In this document: in pieces, positions 21,066-30,639 of the stretch
How the letters are laid out: each line of letters opens with the position of its first letter
Position numbering within the stretch: the stretch's first letter is position 1
NCBI GenBank assembly: GCA_030446745.1
Contig: JAUJMS010000009.1
Coordinates: 38,429-102,428, forward strand
From: Egibacteraceae bacterium
Lineage (GTDB): Bacteria; Actinomycetota; Nitriliruptoria; Euzebyales; Egibacteraceae
Direction: 5' to 3'
DNA: 64,000 bases
Made by a program: the position numbers and the translations under genes
The notes under the pieces: model-generated
Database searches by the model: none
What the model was told of the DNA's origin: nothing
Seen by the model: only the letters and a program-made list of their open reading frames with translations

Positions 21066-22060
21066 GTCCCCGCGAAGAGGTGGCGCAGGTCGTCGAAGGC
21101 CTCGATCGTCGTGCCGGCGCCGGTGACGACCGACGCCAACGGCTGGTCGACGACGTTGACCTTGATCTGCGTCTCCTGCGCGATGCGCGCGTCGAGTCCG
21201 CGCAACAGCGCCCCGCCGCCCACCAGCCACATCCCCTGCTCGAGGACGTCCTGCGTCAGCTCCGGCGGGCAGTTCGCGAGCGCGTCCGTAGCGGCGGACA
21301 CGATTGCGCTGACGCAGTCGTCGATCGCGGTGCGGACCTCCTCCGCGCCGACGAGCACGACCTTCGGCAGGCCGGTGGCCAGTTCGCGACCGCGGATCTC
21401 CGCCTTCGGTTCGTGTGCCTGGGGGTAGGCGGACCCGATCGCGAGCTTGAGCTCCTCCGCGGTCCGCTCGCCGATCGCGACCGCGTACTCGCGGCGGATG
21501 TAGGACTGGATCGACGCGTCGATGTCGAACCCGCCGGTGCGCACCGCCTTGCACGACACGATCCCGCCGAGGCTGATCACCGCGACCTCGGAGGTGCCGC
21601 CGCCGACGTCGACGACCATGTTGCCCAGCGGCTCCTGCACGGGCAGGCCGGCGCCGATCGCGGCCGCCATCGGCTCCTCCATGAGGAAGGCGTGGGCCGC
21701 GCCGGCCTGCTCCGCCGCCTCGACGACCGCGCGGCGTTCCACTGCGGTGATGGCGCTCGGAACACAGATCAGCACGCGCGGGCGCGACAGGCGCCCGACA
21801 CCGACGCGCTGGAGCACCAGCTTGAGCAGCCGAGCCGTCGTCTCGAAATCGGTGATCGCACCGCCGCGCAGGGGCCGCTCCGCGACGATGTGGCCGGGCG
21901 TGCGCCCGATCATCGAGTAGGCCTGCGTGCCCATCGCGAGGATGTCGCCGTTGCGCTGGTTCAGCGCGATGACCGTCGGCTCGTTGAGCACGATGCCGCG
22001 GCGCTTGCTCCACACCAGCGTGTTCGCCGTCCCCAGGTCGATGGCGAGGTCACGCGGCAC
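21062..22060 (-). CDS. mreB: Rod shape-determining protein MreB family
   Basis: MPRDLAIDLGTANTLVWSKRRGIVLNEPTVIAL; VVDVGGGTSEVAVISLGGIV; LVGGGALLRGLD. Confidence 0.92.
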   Translation of the reverse strand: MPRDLAIDLGTANTLVWSKRRGIVLNEPTVIALNQRNGDILAMGTQAYSMIGRTPGHIVAERPLRGGAITDFETTARLLKLVLQRVGVGRLSRPRVLICVPSAITAVERRAVVEAAEQAGAAHAFLMEEPMAAAIGAGLPVQEPLGNMVVDVGGGTSEVAVISLGGIVSCKAVRTGGFDIDASIQSYIRREYAVAIGERTAEELKLAIGSAYPQAHEPKAEIRGRELATGLPKVVLVGAEEVRTAIDDCVSAIVSAATDALANCPPELTQDVLEQGMWLVGGGALLRGLDARIAQETQIKVNVVDQPLASVVTGAGTTIEAFDDLRHLFAGT

Positions 22061-22147
22061 GCGCGGCTCCTTGCCTCGCGCCGACGGGGCGGCACGGCGG
22101 TCGCAGGCGCCCGGCGCCGTGGCGTCCGCCGGACTGCTGGCGCGCGG

Positions 22148-22576
22148 TCACGTGGGCGTCCCCGGCCAGTGGGCGCCGCCGTCGGTCCAGTGCTCCTGCT
22201 TCCAGACCGCCACCGTGGCCTTCAGCTCGTCGATGGCCCAGCGTGCCGCCTCGAACGCCTCCGGCCGGTGCGCGCTGGAGACGGCCACGACGACGGACGC
22301 TTCGCCGATGGCGAGCGCGCCGGTGCGGTGCTCGAGCCACACCGCCGTCGCGGGCCAGCACCGGGCGACCTCGGCGGCGAGCGCGTCGAGCTGCGCCCCG
22401 GCGCGCTCCGCGTACGCCTCGTAGGTCAGCCCGCTGACCCGCCGGTCGTCGCTGGTGTCACGCACCGTGCCGGTGAACACCACGATCGCGCCGGCAGCCG
22501 GGTCAGCCGCGAAGGCGTGGGCGGCGTCGACCGATAACGGGTCGGCGGTCAGCGCGGCGTGGAGACGGGCGGTCAT
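22148..22576 (-). CDS. moaE: Molybdopterin synthase catalytic subunit
   Basis: AGAIVVFTGTVRD...LTYEAY...WLEHRTGALAIGEASVVVAVSSAHRPEAFEAARWAIDELKATVAVWKQEHWTDGGAHW. Confidence 0.93.
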   Translation of the reverse strand: MTARLHAALTADPLSVDAAHAFAADPAAGAIVVFTGTVRDTSDDRRVSGLTYEAYAERAGAQLDALAAEVARCWPATAVWLEHRTGALAIGEASVVVAVSSAHRPEAFEAARWAIDELKATVAVWKQEHWTDGGAHWPGTPT

Positions 22577-22619
22577 CGCCCGTACCTTTACCATGAGGCC
22601 CACCGAACGCGGAGTGTCC

Positions 22620-23693
22620 ATGCCCAGCAAGACCGTCGGTCGCGTCGTGCTCGACGAGGTCGACCAGCGGCTGCTCAACACGATCCAGACGGCGTTCCCG
22701 TTGGTGCCGCGACCGTTCGCGGCGCTCGGCGACGCGCTGGGCATCGACGAGGACGCGGTGCTGCGGCGCTACCAGCGGCTGAAAGACGAGCGGATCATCC
22801 GCCAGGTGTCAGCGATCTTCGACACCCGCAAGCTCGGCTACCGCAGCTCGCTGGTGGCCACCGCGGTCGACGAGTCCCGCGTCGACGCCGCCGCCGAGAT
22901 CATCAACGGCCATCCCGGGGTCAGCCACAACTACCGGCGCGACCACGAGTTCAACCTGTGGTGGACCATCGCCGTGCCGCCCGACGAGGACCTGCAGACC
23001 CACGTCAACGCCGTCCACCGGCTGTGCGCGGGGCGCTCGACACGGGTCCTGCCGACGCTGAAGCTGTACAAGATCGGCGTCGACCTCGACGTCAGCGACA
23101 CCCGCTCGATGGCCGCGACGACGACGCTGCCGGCGCACCGCGAGACCGCACGCACCGCCGCCGACCTCAGCCCCGAGGAGGTCGGCTACGTCCGCGAGCT
23201 GCAAGAGGACCTCACCGTCGACCCGACGCCGTTCGCCGCGATGGCGGCGCGGCTGGGCACCAGCGAGGACGCGCTGGTCAAGGCGGCGCACGCGCTGATC
23301 GACGAGGGGTTGATGCGCCGCTACGCGGCGGTGCTCAACCACCGCCGCGCCGGCTTCGGGGCGAACGCGATGAGCGTGTGGAACGTCCCCGACGAGCGGA
23401 CCGACGAGTACGGCTTCCGGCTCGCGGGCTACGCCGCGGTCAGCCACTGCTACCGGCGCCCGACCTACCCCGACTGGCCGTACGCGCTGTTCGGGATGAT
23501 CCACGCCACCTCGAAGGAGCGCGTCGAGGAAGCGGTCGCCGACATCCGCGCCACGACCGGCCTGCACGACTACCGCCTGCTGTACTCGACCAAGGAGTAC
23601 AAGAAGGTCCGCGTGCGCTACTTCGACCCCGCCTACGCCGCGTGGGCGCAGGCACACGTCGTCGGGGCGGACGCGGACGCCGCGACCGGCTGA
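22620..23693 (+). CDS. Fused AhbA/AhbB-like siroheme decarboxylase (Lrp/AsnC-like fold, two tandem modules)
   Basis: Two wHTH + AsnC-like modules with GVSHNYRRDHEFNLWWTI and AVSHCYRRPTYPDWPYALFGMIH motifs typical of AhbA/NirD and AhbB/NirL proteins. Confidence 0.75.
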   Translation: MPSKTVGRVVLDEVDQRLLNTIQTAFPLVPRPFAALGDALGIDEDAVLRRYQRLKDERIIRQVSAIFDTRKLGYRSSLVATAVDESRVDAAAEIINGHPGVSHNYRRDHEFNLWWTIAVPPDEDLQTHVNAVHRLCAGRSTRVLPTLKLYKIGVDLDVSDTRSMAATTTLPAHRETARTAADLSPEEVGYVRELQEDLTVDPTPFAAMAARLGTSEDALVKAAHALIDEGLMRRYAAVLNHRRAGFGANAMSVWNVPDERTDEYGFRLAGYAAVSHCYRRPTYPDWPYALFGMIHATSKERVEEAVADIRATTGLHDYRLLYSTKEYKKVRVRYFDPAYAAWAQAHVVGADADAATG

Positions 23694-23706
23694 CCGACGG
23701 GGCGGC

Positions 23707-24087
23707 TCAGCCGGTCGGGGTCTCCTGCAGCTCCTGCTGGCGCTGGATCTCCCGCTGCACCTCCGGGTTGTTGAACAGCGCCACGCCGAACAGCGTGATC
23801 GCAACCGCGAGCGCAAGACCGAGCAAGCCGCTCACGATGCCGGTGATCGCCATGCCCTTGCCGCTGCCAGCCATCTGGTTGGCCTTCTTCACGCCGACGA
23901 AGCCGAGGATGATCGCGAGCAGGCCCAGCAAGCCGCCGATCACGAAGAGTCCGAGCGGCACCGACAGCAGGCCGAGGACGAGCGCGCCGATCGCGACCCC
24001 GTTGGTGCCGCGGTTCGCGGGTGCGTGGCCGTAGCCGCCGGGCGGGGGTTCTGCGCTGGGTGGGACGTTGGACCGTTCGTCTGCCAT
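23707..24087 (-). CDS. DUF4190-type small membrane protein
   Basis: NGVAIGALVLGLLSVPLGLFVIGGLLGLLAIILGFVGVKKA...GMAITGIVSGLLGLALAVAI. Confidence 0.75.
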   Translation of the reverse strand: MADERSNVPPSAEPPPGGYGHAPANRGTNGVAIGALVLGLLSVPLGLFVIGGLLGLLAIILGFVGVKKANQMAGSGKGMAITGIVSGLLGLALAVAITLFGVALFNNPEVQREIQRQQELQETPTG

Positions 24088-24152
24088 GGCTGCCTCCTGG
24101 GGCGCGCGGATTTGGCGGCGCGACGGTACACCCAACAGCGCCGCAACCGGCG

Positions 24153-25256
24153 TCAGCGCCGCCGCGACCCCCGCCCGGCCAGCAAGAGGCCGGCGACCGC
24201 GCCGAGCGTGGCGAACACCGCGACGTACACGTCGCGCCGCCGTACGCGCGCGCGTCCCAGCGACACGTAGCCGGCATGCTCGGCGACGAACTCGCGGACG
24301 ATCTCGCGATGCGATCGCGTCGGCGCCCACCCGGTCGCGCGCAGCCGTTCGGTCGACAACACCCACGGGTGCATGAGGTAGTGCAGCGCCCCCGCCGGTG
24401 CGGTCAAAACCCCGCGGGCCCACAGGCGTCGCGCCGCGCCGAACGCGACGGCCTCGGGCACCTCGACGACGTGCTTGCCCAGCAGGCGCGCGAGGTCGGC
24501 TGCCGGCAGCCAGCCCTCGGCCGCGACGTTGTACGCGCCGCGAAGGTCGCCGGTGACCGCGAGTTGCACCGCGGTCGCGAGGTCGTCGACGTGGAGCAGC
24601 TGCAGCGGGGGCGCGTGGCCGCGCACGACCGGCAGCCGGGGCTGCTCAAGGTGGCGCGCCGCGAAGCCGTCGACGCCCGGTCCGAGCGTCGTCGCCGGGC
24701 GCAGGATCGTCACCGTCACGTCGGGGTTGGCGTCGGCCCAGGCCTGGACGTGCTCCTCGGCGAGCCGGTGTTGGTACGCCCAGCCGAAGTCCGGGTTCGC
24801 GCGCAGCGGCGCGTCCTCGGTCAGCGGCACGGTGTTGCCGGGGTGCGCGCCGTACACCGCGCCGGTCGAGACGTGGACGAACCGGCGCACCCCCACGCGC
24901 GCGGCTGCGACCAGGACGTTGCGCGTGCCGTTGACGTTCACGGCGAACATCGTGTCCTCGTCGTGCTGCGGCCCCGGCGTGGTTCCCAGGTGCACCACGA
25001 CGTCGGCGCCGTCCAGCGCGAGGGGTAGCAGGGGGTCGCGCACGTCGGCGGTGCGCGCGACCAGCTTGGCGACCGGCATCTGCGGCTCGTCGCAGTCGAC
25101 CGCGAGGATGCGCGCGACCGCCTGGTCGGCGTCGAGCCGTTCGAGGACGGCGGCGGCGACCGGGCTGCTGGAACCGGTCACCGCGACCGTCAGCCCGCCG
25201 CCGTGCGTGTCGCCGGTGCCGGCCGCGGCCGGCGCGAGACCGGCGTCGTCGATCAT
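24153..25256 (-). CDS. NAD-dependent epimerase/dehydratase (extended SDR)
   Basis: LTVAVTGSSSPVAAAVLERL...FVHVSTGAVYGAHPGNT...YQHRLAEEH. Confidence 0.8.
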   Translation of the reverse strand: MIDDAGLAPAAAGTGDTHGGGLTVAVTGSSSPVAAAVLERLDADQAVARILAVDCDEPQMPVAKLVARTADVRDPLLPLALDGADVVVHLGTTPGPQHDEDTMFAVNVNGTRNVLVAAARVGVRRFVHVSTGAVYGAHPGNTVPLTEDAPLRANPDFGWAYQHRLAEEHVQAWADANPDVTVTILRPATTLGPGVDGFAARHLEQPRLPVVRGHAPPLQLLHVDDLATAVQLAVTGDLRGAYNVAAEGWLPAADLARLLGKHVVEVPEAVAFGAARRLWARGVLTAPAGALHYLMHPWVLSTERLRATGWAPTRSHREIVREFVAEHAGYVSLGRARVRRRDVYVAVFATLGAVAGLLLAGRGSRRR

Positions 25257-25323
25257 CTCGCTCCCCCTGGCTGACGGCTGTGGGCGAGGCTACTACGGCC
25301 GCCACCGGTCCTAGCATGGAACC

Positions 25324-26556
25324 ATGAGCGACCCCTTCGGCGGCGGCTTCGACCCCCGGTTGTTCCAGAACGTCCCGCTCTTCCGCGAGTTCGCGAAGGT
25401 GCTCGCCTGGACGGGGGGGCCGGTGAACTGGGACCTCGCCACGGACACGGCGCTGTCGCTCACCGCCCCGCCCGACGCGCTACCGTCGACCGCACCGGCC
25501 ACAGACGACGACGACTTCCGCCAGGCTGTCGGCGCCGCCGAGCTGTGGCTGAGCGCGGTCACGACGCTGCCCCCCGTCGACGGACCCGCACGCGCTCTGA
25601 CGACCGCCGAGTGGACCCGCGCCGCGGCGTCGTCGGCGGGACTCGGCGTCTACGTCGAGCCCGTGGCGCGCGGGATGAGCGCGGCGCTGGCCAAAGGTCT
25701 GGGTGCCGAGCTCGGTGCCACGTTGCCCGGCGGTCACATGGCCCAGATGATGAACGCCATGGGCGCGATGCTCTACGGCGTCCAGGCCGGCATGGTCGCC
25801 GGACGGTTGGCCGGCCAGCTGCTCGCCGCCTACGACCTCGGCGTCCCGACGCTGGACCCCCGCACCGTCGCCATTGTCGGCGACGGCGCCGCGCGGTTCG
25901 CCGCCGAGTACGGCTTCGATCCGACCGAGCTCGGTTACTGGCTGGCCCTGCGCGAGGCGGCGCACCGGCGCCTGTTCGCGGGCGTCGGCTGGCTTCGCCC
26001 CCACGTCGCCGACCTGATCGGCCGCTTCGCCGCCGAGGCCGAGTTCGATCCGGCTGCGATGCTCGAAGGCATGGGCGGGATGGGGTTCGACCCGTCGGAC
26101 GCCGACTCGCTGCGCGACGCTCTGGCGGCCGCCGACACCTTCCACATCGAGCCGACGACAGCGCAACGCGCGACGCTGCGGCGTCTCCAGGCGGTGGTCG
26201 CCTTCGTCGACGGCTGGAGCGACACGGTCGTGACCGCCGCCGCGGACGGCAAGTTCCCAGCGTTGGCGCGCATCACGGAGGCGGTGCGCCGCCGGCGCGC
26301 CGAGAAAGGCCCCGGCGAGCGCGCGTTCGAACAGCTGCTCGGGCTCGACCTCAAGCCGGCCGACGTCCGTGTCGGCCCCGCCTTCTGTGCCGCCGTCGTG
26401 GCGGCTCGGGGCCACGAGGGACTCGACCGCGCGTGGAGCGACCCGGCGATGCTGCCCAGCGCCGAAGAGCTCGCCGAGCCGAGCCGATGGCTGCTGCGCC
26501 TAGCCGCCGCGGAGCTCGAGGCCGACCTGGGCCCGCTGCCGGGCGACCAGCCGTAG
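25324..26556 (+). CDS. Zinc-dependent metalloprotease-like DUF2342 / F420-biosynthesis-associated family protein
   Basis: VNWDLATDTALS; HMAQMMNAMGAMLYGVQAG; LREAAHRRLFAGVGWLRPHV (HEXXH-region homologue reads LREAAHRRLF). Confidence 0.82.
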   Translation: MSDPFGGGFDPRLFQNVPLFREFAKVLAWTGGPVNWDLATDTALSLTAPPDALPSTAPATDDDDFRQAVGAAELWLSAVTTLPPVDGPARALTTAEWTRAAASSAGLGVYVEPVARGMSAALAKGLGAELGATLPGGHMAQMMNAMGAMLYGVQAGMVAGRLAGQLLAAYDLGVPTLDPRTVAIVGDGAARFAAEYGFDPTELGYWLALREAAHRRLFAGVGWLRPHVADLIGRFAAEAEFDPAAMLEGMGGMGFDPSDADSLRDALAAADTFHIEPTTAQRATLRRLQAVVAFVDGWSDTVVTAAADGKFPALARITEAVRRRRAEKGPGERAFEQLLGLDLKPADVRVGPAFCAAVVAARGHEGLDRAWSDPAMLPSAEELAEPSRWLLRLAAAELEADLGPLPGDQP

Positions 26557-26774
26557 CGCGTCCAGCGGCCGTGTGCGCGAGGCGCACGGGGCGGCGGGGC
26601 CGCCCGAAAAAATCTGCAATCCACACCCTTGACCAGCGCAAAGCCGCGTGACGGTGGGACGGACGGCGCCCCACCGCAGTGCGTCCACAGACGCTGTCCA
26701 CAGCGGTGCATCGCGTTGTCGCAGGTCTTCGCACCGCTGTCCCCAGGGGTGTGGAACGGCTGTGGACGGCGCGG

Positions 26775-26803
26775 TTGACCCCCCTCGGCGGCGTGCCTAT
26801 CGT
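26775..26803 (+). promoter_or_regulatory. Candidate promoter TTGACC-17-TATCGT
   Basis: -35-like ttgacc (26775-26780), 17-nt spacer, -10-like tatcgt (26798-26803), just upstream of a long hairpin. Confidence 0.4.
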
Positions 26804-26821
26804 CGCCTCGTCAATCGGCCT

Positions 26822-26880
26822 CCGGCGGTGACCGGGACCGTCCTCCAAGGGGAAGGGAGGACGGCTCCGTGATCCGCCGG
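26822..26880 (+). other. Strong nested intergenic hairpin (possible structured RNA)
   Basis: Outer ccggcgg / ccgccgg and inner ccgtcctcc / ggaggacgg stems; loop aaggggaag complementary to downstream tttcccc (~26892-26898). Confidence 0.4.
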
Positions 26881-27269
26881 GGGCCGTTTGCGTTTCCCCG
26901 GCCGGCCGACCCAACGCCTTGCCAGCCACCGTCAGCGCGGCCGGATCGCCGACCTCGCCGACCAGGCCGTCGGCGACGCCCAGCCGGCCGGCGTCGTCCA
27001 GTCGCGCCAGCCGTCGCGGATCACGGCGCGCACGCCGGCGTCGTCCAGCGCCGCAAGCGCGTGGAGGACGGCGTCGACCGCGTCGCCGCTGCCGTGGCCG
27101 CCGCGATCTGTCGCCGTACTCGGACTCACGTTCTGGTATCCGACGGCTGTGACAGAAAGCCGTCGTTCCACGCTTCCCGCCGGGCAGCGCGATACGGCAG
27201 CCACGATGTGAGCCGACGACCCGCCAGCCGTTAGCCTGCGCGCGCCGACTTCTCGCATCGAGGACTGCC

Positions 27270-28628
27270 ATGACCGACACCCTGCGCACGCTGCTCGACG
27301 CCGCGCTGTCGTCCGAGGCCGACCCAGGCGACATCGCCGCGCTGCCGCTGCCCGCGACGATGCGCGCCGCGGTGGTGCGCAAGGACGAGGTCGGGATGTT
27401 CGACGGCATGACGTCGGACGAGAAGGACCCGCGAAAGTCGTTGCACGTCGACGAGGTCGCCGTCCCGGAGCTCGGGCCGAACGAGGTGCTGATCGCGCCG
27501 ATGGCCTCGGCGCTGAACTTCAACACCGTGTGGACGTCGATCTTCGAGCCGCTGTCGACCTTCGGGTTCCTGGAGCGCTACGGCCGCGAATCGGCGCTCG
27601 CCAAGCGCCACGACCTCGACTACCACATCGTCGGCTCCGACGCCGCCGGCGTCGTCGTGCGGGTCGGACCGGGCGTCACGCGCTGGCGCCCCGGCGACCG
27701 GGTGACCGTGCACTGCAACAGCGTCGACCTGGAAGGTCCGGAGGGCCACGACGACTCGATGATCGACACGCGGCAGCGGATCTGGGGCTTCGAGACCAAC
27801 TTCGGCGCGATGGCGCAGCTGTCGCTGGTCAAGGCCAACCAGCTCATGCCGATGCCGACGCACCTGACGTGGGAGGAGGCGGCGTCGCTGTCGCTGACGC
27901 TCGCGACGTCGTACCGGATGCTCGTCAGCGCCAACGGCGCGCGGATGAAGCAGGGCGACGTCGTGCTGGTCTGGGGAGCGACCGGGGGGCTCGGCGGGTT
28001 CGCGACGCAGCTTGTCCGCAACGGCGGCGGCATCCCGGTGTGCGTCGTCGGCGGCGCGGAAAAGGTCGCGTTGCTGCGCTCGCTCGGCGTCGAGCACGTC
28101 ATCGACCGCAAGGCCGAGGGCTACGCGTTCTGGTCGGACGACGCGACGCCGGTGCCGCAGCCGTCCGAGTGGCGGCGGTTCGGCAAGCGGATCCGTGAGC
28201 TGACGGGCGGTGAGGACCCCGACATCGTCTTCGAGCATCCCGGCCGGCAGACCTTCGGCGCGAGCGTGTTCGTGGTGAAGCGGGGCGGCACCGTCGTCAC
28301 CTGCGCGTCGACGTCGGGCTACAGCCACGAGTACGACAACCGTTACCTGTGGATGCACCTCAAGCGCATCGTCGGGTCGCACTTCGCCAACTACAAGGAG
28401 GCGTGGGAGGCCAACCGCCTCGTCGACCGCGGGATGATCCACCCGATCCTGACGCAGACCTATCCCCTCGACGCGGTCGCCGACGCCGCCCACGCGATCC
28501 ACACCAACGCCCACACCGGCAAGCTCGGCGTCCTGGTCAATGCCCGCAGCGAAGGGCTCGGGGTGGCCGACCCCGAGAAGCGCCAGCGGTACGCCGGCGA
28601 CTTGGAGGCCTGGCGCCGGCTCACCTGA
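27270..28628 (+). CDS. ccrA: Crotonyl-CoA carboxylase/reductase
   Basis: MDR family; LNFNTVWTSIFEPLSTF...HDLDYHIVGSDAAGVVVRVG...ANQLMPMPTHLTWEEAAS...SGYSHEYDNRYLWMHLKRIVGSHFANYKEAWEANRL typical of Ccr. Confidence 0.92.
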   Translation: MTDTLRTLLDAALSSEADPGDIAALPLPATMRAAVVRKDEVGMFDGMTSDEKDPRKSLHVDEVAVPELGPNEVLIAPMASALNFNTVWTSIFEPLSTFGFLERYGRESALAKRHDLDYHIVGSDAAGVVVRVGPGVTRWRPGDRVTVHCNSVDLEGPEGHDDSMIDTRQRIWGFETNFGAMAQLSLVKANQLMPMPTHLTWEEAASLSLTLATSYRMLVSANGARMKQGDVVLVWGATGGLGGFATQLVRNGGGIPVCVVGGAEKVALLRSLGVEHVIDRKAEGYAFWSDDATPVPQPSEWRRFGKRIRELTGGEDPDIVFEHPGRQTFGASVFVVKRGGTVVTCASTSGYSHEYDNRYLWMHLKRIVGSHFANYKEAWEANRLVDRGMIHPILTQTYPLDAVADAAHAIHTNAHTGKLGVLVNARSEGLGVADPEKRQRYAGDLEAWRRLT

Positions 28629-28643
28629 GGGGCGTCAGGGAGG

Positions 28644-29309
28644 CTAGGCGCCGCCCTCGCCGCCGGAAGGACGCAGGCAGCCATTCGCGACGGGCGCACC
28701 GGTGACCGGGTCGACGGTCGCCCCCGCGCCGCGCTGGTCGCGCAACGTCGCCTTCCACGTCGGCGGCATCGTCCACGCACTGCCGTCCCAGGTCACCGGC
28801 GCCCCCGTGGCGTACAGGACGTCGCGCACCGGTGCCGTGACGCCGCACTCAGCGAGCGCCTCACCGGCGGCGCTCGCTAGCGCGCCAGGGTTGCGCACGC
28901 GCCCGGGTAGGCGCGGCAGCGACGCGACGCCAGCCTCGGTCACCGGGCGCAAGCCGAGTGTCGCCAGCGTCGGGCGCTGCTGCGCGACGCCGTCACCGCT
29001 GGCGCGCAGCGACAGGAACCGGTCGGCGTCCGCGGCGACGTACAGCGCCCGCGCCTCGCGCCAGCGGCCGTCGGCGCCGAGCTTCACGGCGACCTCGGCC
29101 AGCCGCGGCTCGTCCTGCCACTCGATCGCCGCGGCATCGGTGCGGTCGAGCAGCGCCGCCAGCGCCTGCGGCATCCCGGCCACCGGCGCACCGCGGCGGG
29201 GCGACGCCACGACCGTCGGTGTGGGGTCCGCGGCCTCGTCGGGCGGACCGCCGAACGGCTGGCACGCCGCGACCGCGAGCGCGAGCAGCGCTCCCACCGC
29301 ACGCCTCAC
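28644..29309 (-). CDS. Hypothetical lipoprotein
   Basis: Signal/lipobox MRRAVGALLALAVAACQ. Confidence 0.65.
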   Translation of the reverse strand: MRRAVGALLALAVAACQPFGGPPDEAADPTPTVVASPRRGAPVAGMPQALAALLDRTDAAAIEWQDEPRLAEVAVKLGADGRWREARALYVAADADRFLSLRASGDGVAQQRPTLATLGLRPVTEAGVASLPRLPGRVRNPGALASAAGEALAECGVTAPVRDVLYATGAPVTWDGSAWTMPPTWKATLRDQRGAGATVDPVTGAPVANGCLRPSGGEGGA

Positions 29310-29337
29310 GCCGCCGCTCCCCCACGCCCCCGTTGCG

Positions 29338-30636
29338 TCATGCCGTCACCGCCGCGGGCAGCAGCAAGGACACGACCGCTCCGCGCTCGGGACGCTCGAC
29401 GAGCAGGCGCCCACCTTCCGCCTCGACCAGCGACCGCGCCAACGGCAGGCCGCGACCGCCGGCGCTCGGCGCGGGCGCCGGCGCGTCGTCCGGCGGGAAG
29501 CCGGGCCCCTCGTCCGCCACGGCGAGGCGGACCCCCGGACCCGGGACCGGATGCACCGACACGGTGATGGTGCCGGCACCGTGCTCCAACGCGTTGTCGA
29601 GCAGCACCTGCAGGCACTGGCCCAGCGCGGCGGCCCGCGCACGCACCGGGGCGGCAGGTGCCGCGTCGAGCAGCACGCGACGGCCCTGTGACCGGGCGAG
29701 GGACTGCCAGGCGTCCAACCGCGCGGCCGCCAGGCGGCCGAGGTCGACGAGCTCCTCGCCGCGCGGTGGCTCGGCCAGCGTCAGCAACTCGTCGATCGTC
29801 GCCTCGAGCCGGTCGGTCTCGGCCATCGCCGCCGCCACGAGCGGCGGGTCCGCGCCGGCGACCTCGAGAGCTTCGAGGTCCAGACGCAACGCGGTCAGCG
29901 GCGTCCGCAGCTGGTGCGAGGCGTCCGCGCCGAACGAGCGGCTACGTTCCAGCATCGCGCCGAGCCGCGCCGCCGTCGTGTCGAGCGCCGCGGCGACCTC
30001 GTCGGCTTCCGGCAGCCCGCTGCGCGGCGCGCGGGCGGAGAAGTCACCGTCGCCCAGCCGGCGCGCCGAGCCGGCGAGTTCCTCGAGCGGCGACGCGAGG
30101 CGCCGGCCCTGCCACAACGCCAGCAGCGCCGCCGCCCCGAGCGCACTGACGGCCAGCCCGGCGATCGCCAGCCACGCCTGGCGCACCTGGCGGTCCAGCG
30201 CCGCGTCGGAGTCGGCGACGCGAAGGATGAGCCCCGCCCCACCCACAGCGACCGGCATCGCGACCGCAAGCGTCGTGGGCCCCCGGTGCGCGGCCGCCGA
30301 GAGCCGGCTGCGCGACAGCTCGACGTCAGGGGTCAGCGCCGTCGCGCCGGGGGGCGCCGGTTGCGCGCCGGTGTCGACGACGACCCGCCCCGCACGGTCG
30401 AGCAGCGTGTAGCGCCTGCCCCCGCGCTCGGCAAGAAACTCGAGGATCGCAGCCGTCGCCGCCGGCGACGACGCCTCCTGGGCGAGCACCGCCTCGGTCT
30501 GCTCGACCTCGGCCTGCAACACGTCGAGCGCGCTACGCGTCAGCGATGCCCGCACCGCCACGGCCAGCGGCAGGCCGAGCAGCACCAGCGCCACACCGAC
30601 CGCGGCGAGGGTCGACCCGAGCAGCCGTCGCCGCAC
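29338..30636 (-). CDS. Sensor histidine kinase (partner of 30640-31368)
   Basis: FGADASHQLRTPLTALRLDLEAL (H box); VADEGPGFPPDD; GGRGLPLARSLVEAEGG. Confidence 0.92.
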   Translation of the reverse strand: MRRRLLGSTLAAVGVALVLLGLPLAVAVRASLTRSALDVLQAEVEQTEAVLAQEASSPAATAAILEFLAERGGRRYTLLDRAGRVVVDTGAQPAPPGATALTPDVELSRSRLSAAAHRGPTTLAVAMPVAVGGAGLILRVADSDAALDRQVRQAWLAIAGLAVSALGAAALLALWQGRRLASPLEELAGSARRLGDGDFSARAPRSGLPEADEVAAALDTTAARLGAMLERSRSFGADASHQLRTPLTALRLDLEALEVAGADPPLVAAAMAETDRLEATIDELLTLAEPPRGEELVDLGRLAAARLDAWQSLARSQGRRVLLDAAPAAPVRARAAALGQCLQVLLDNALEHGAGTITVSVHPVPGPGVRLAVADEGPGFPPDDAPAPAPSAGGRGLPLARSLVEAEGGRLLVERPERGAVVSLLLPAAVTA

Positions 30637-30639
30637 CCG

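Noticed and set aside
26588-26614. Rho-independent terminator after the DUF2342 gene (gggcggc..gccgccc + gaaaaaat)
   Set aside because: A-tract rather than T-tract follows the stem on the plus strand, and no minus-strand gene ends there.
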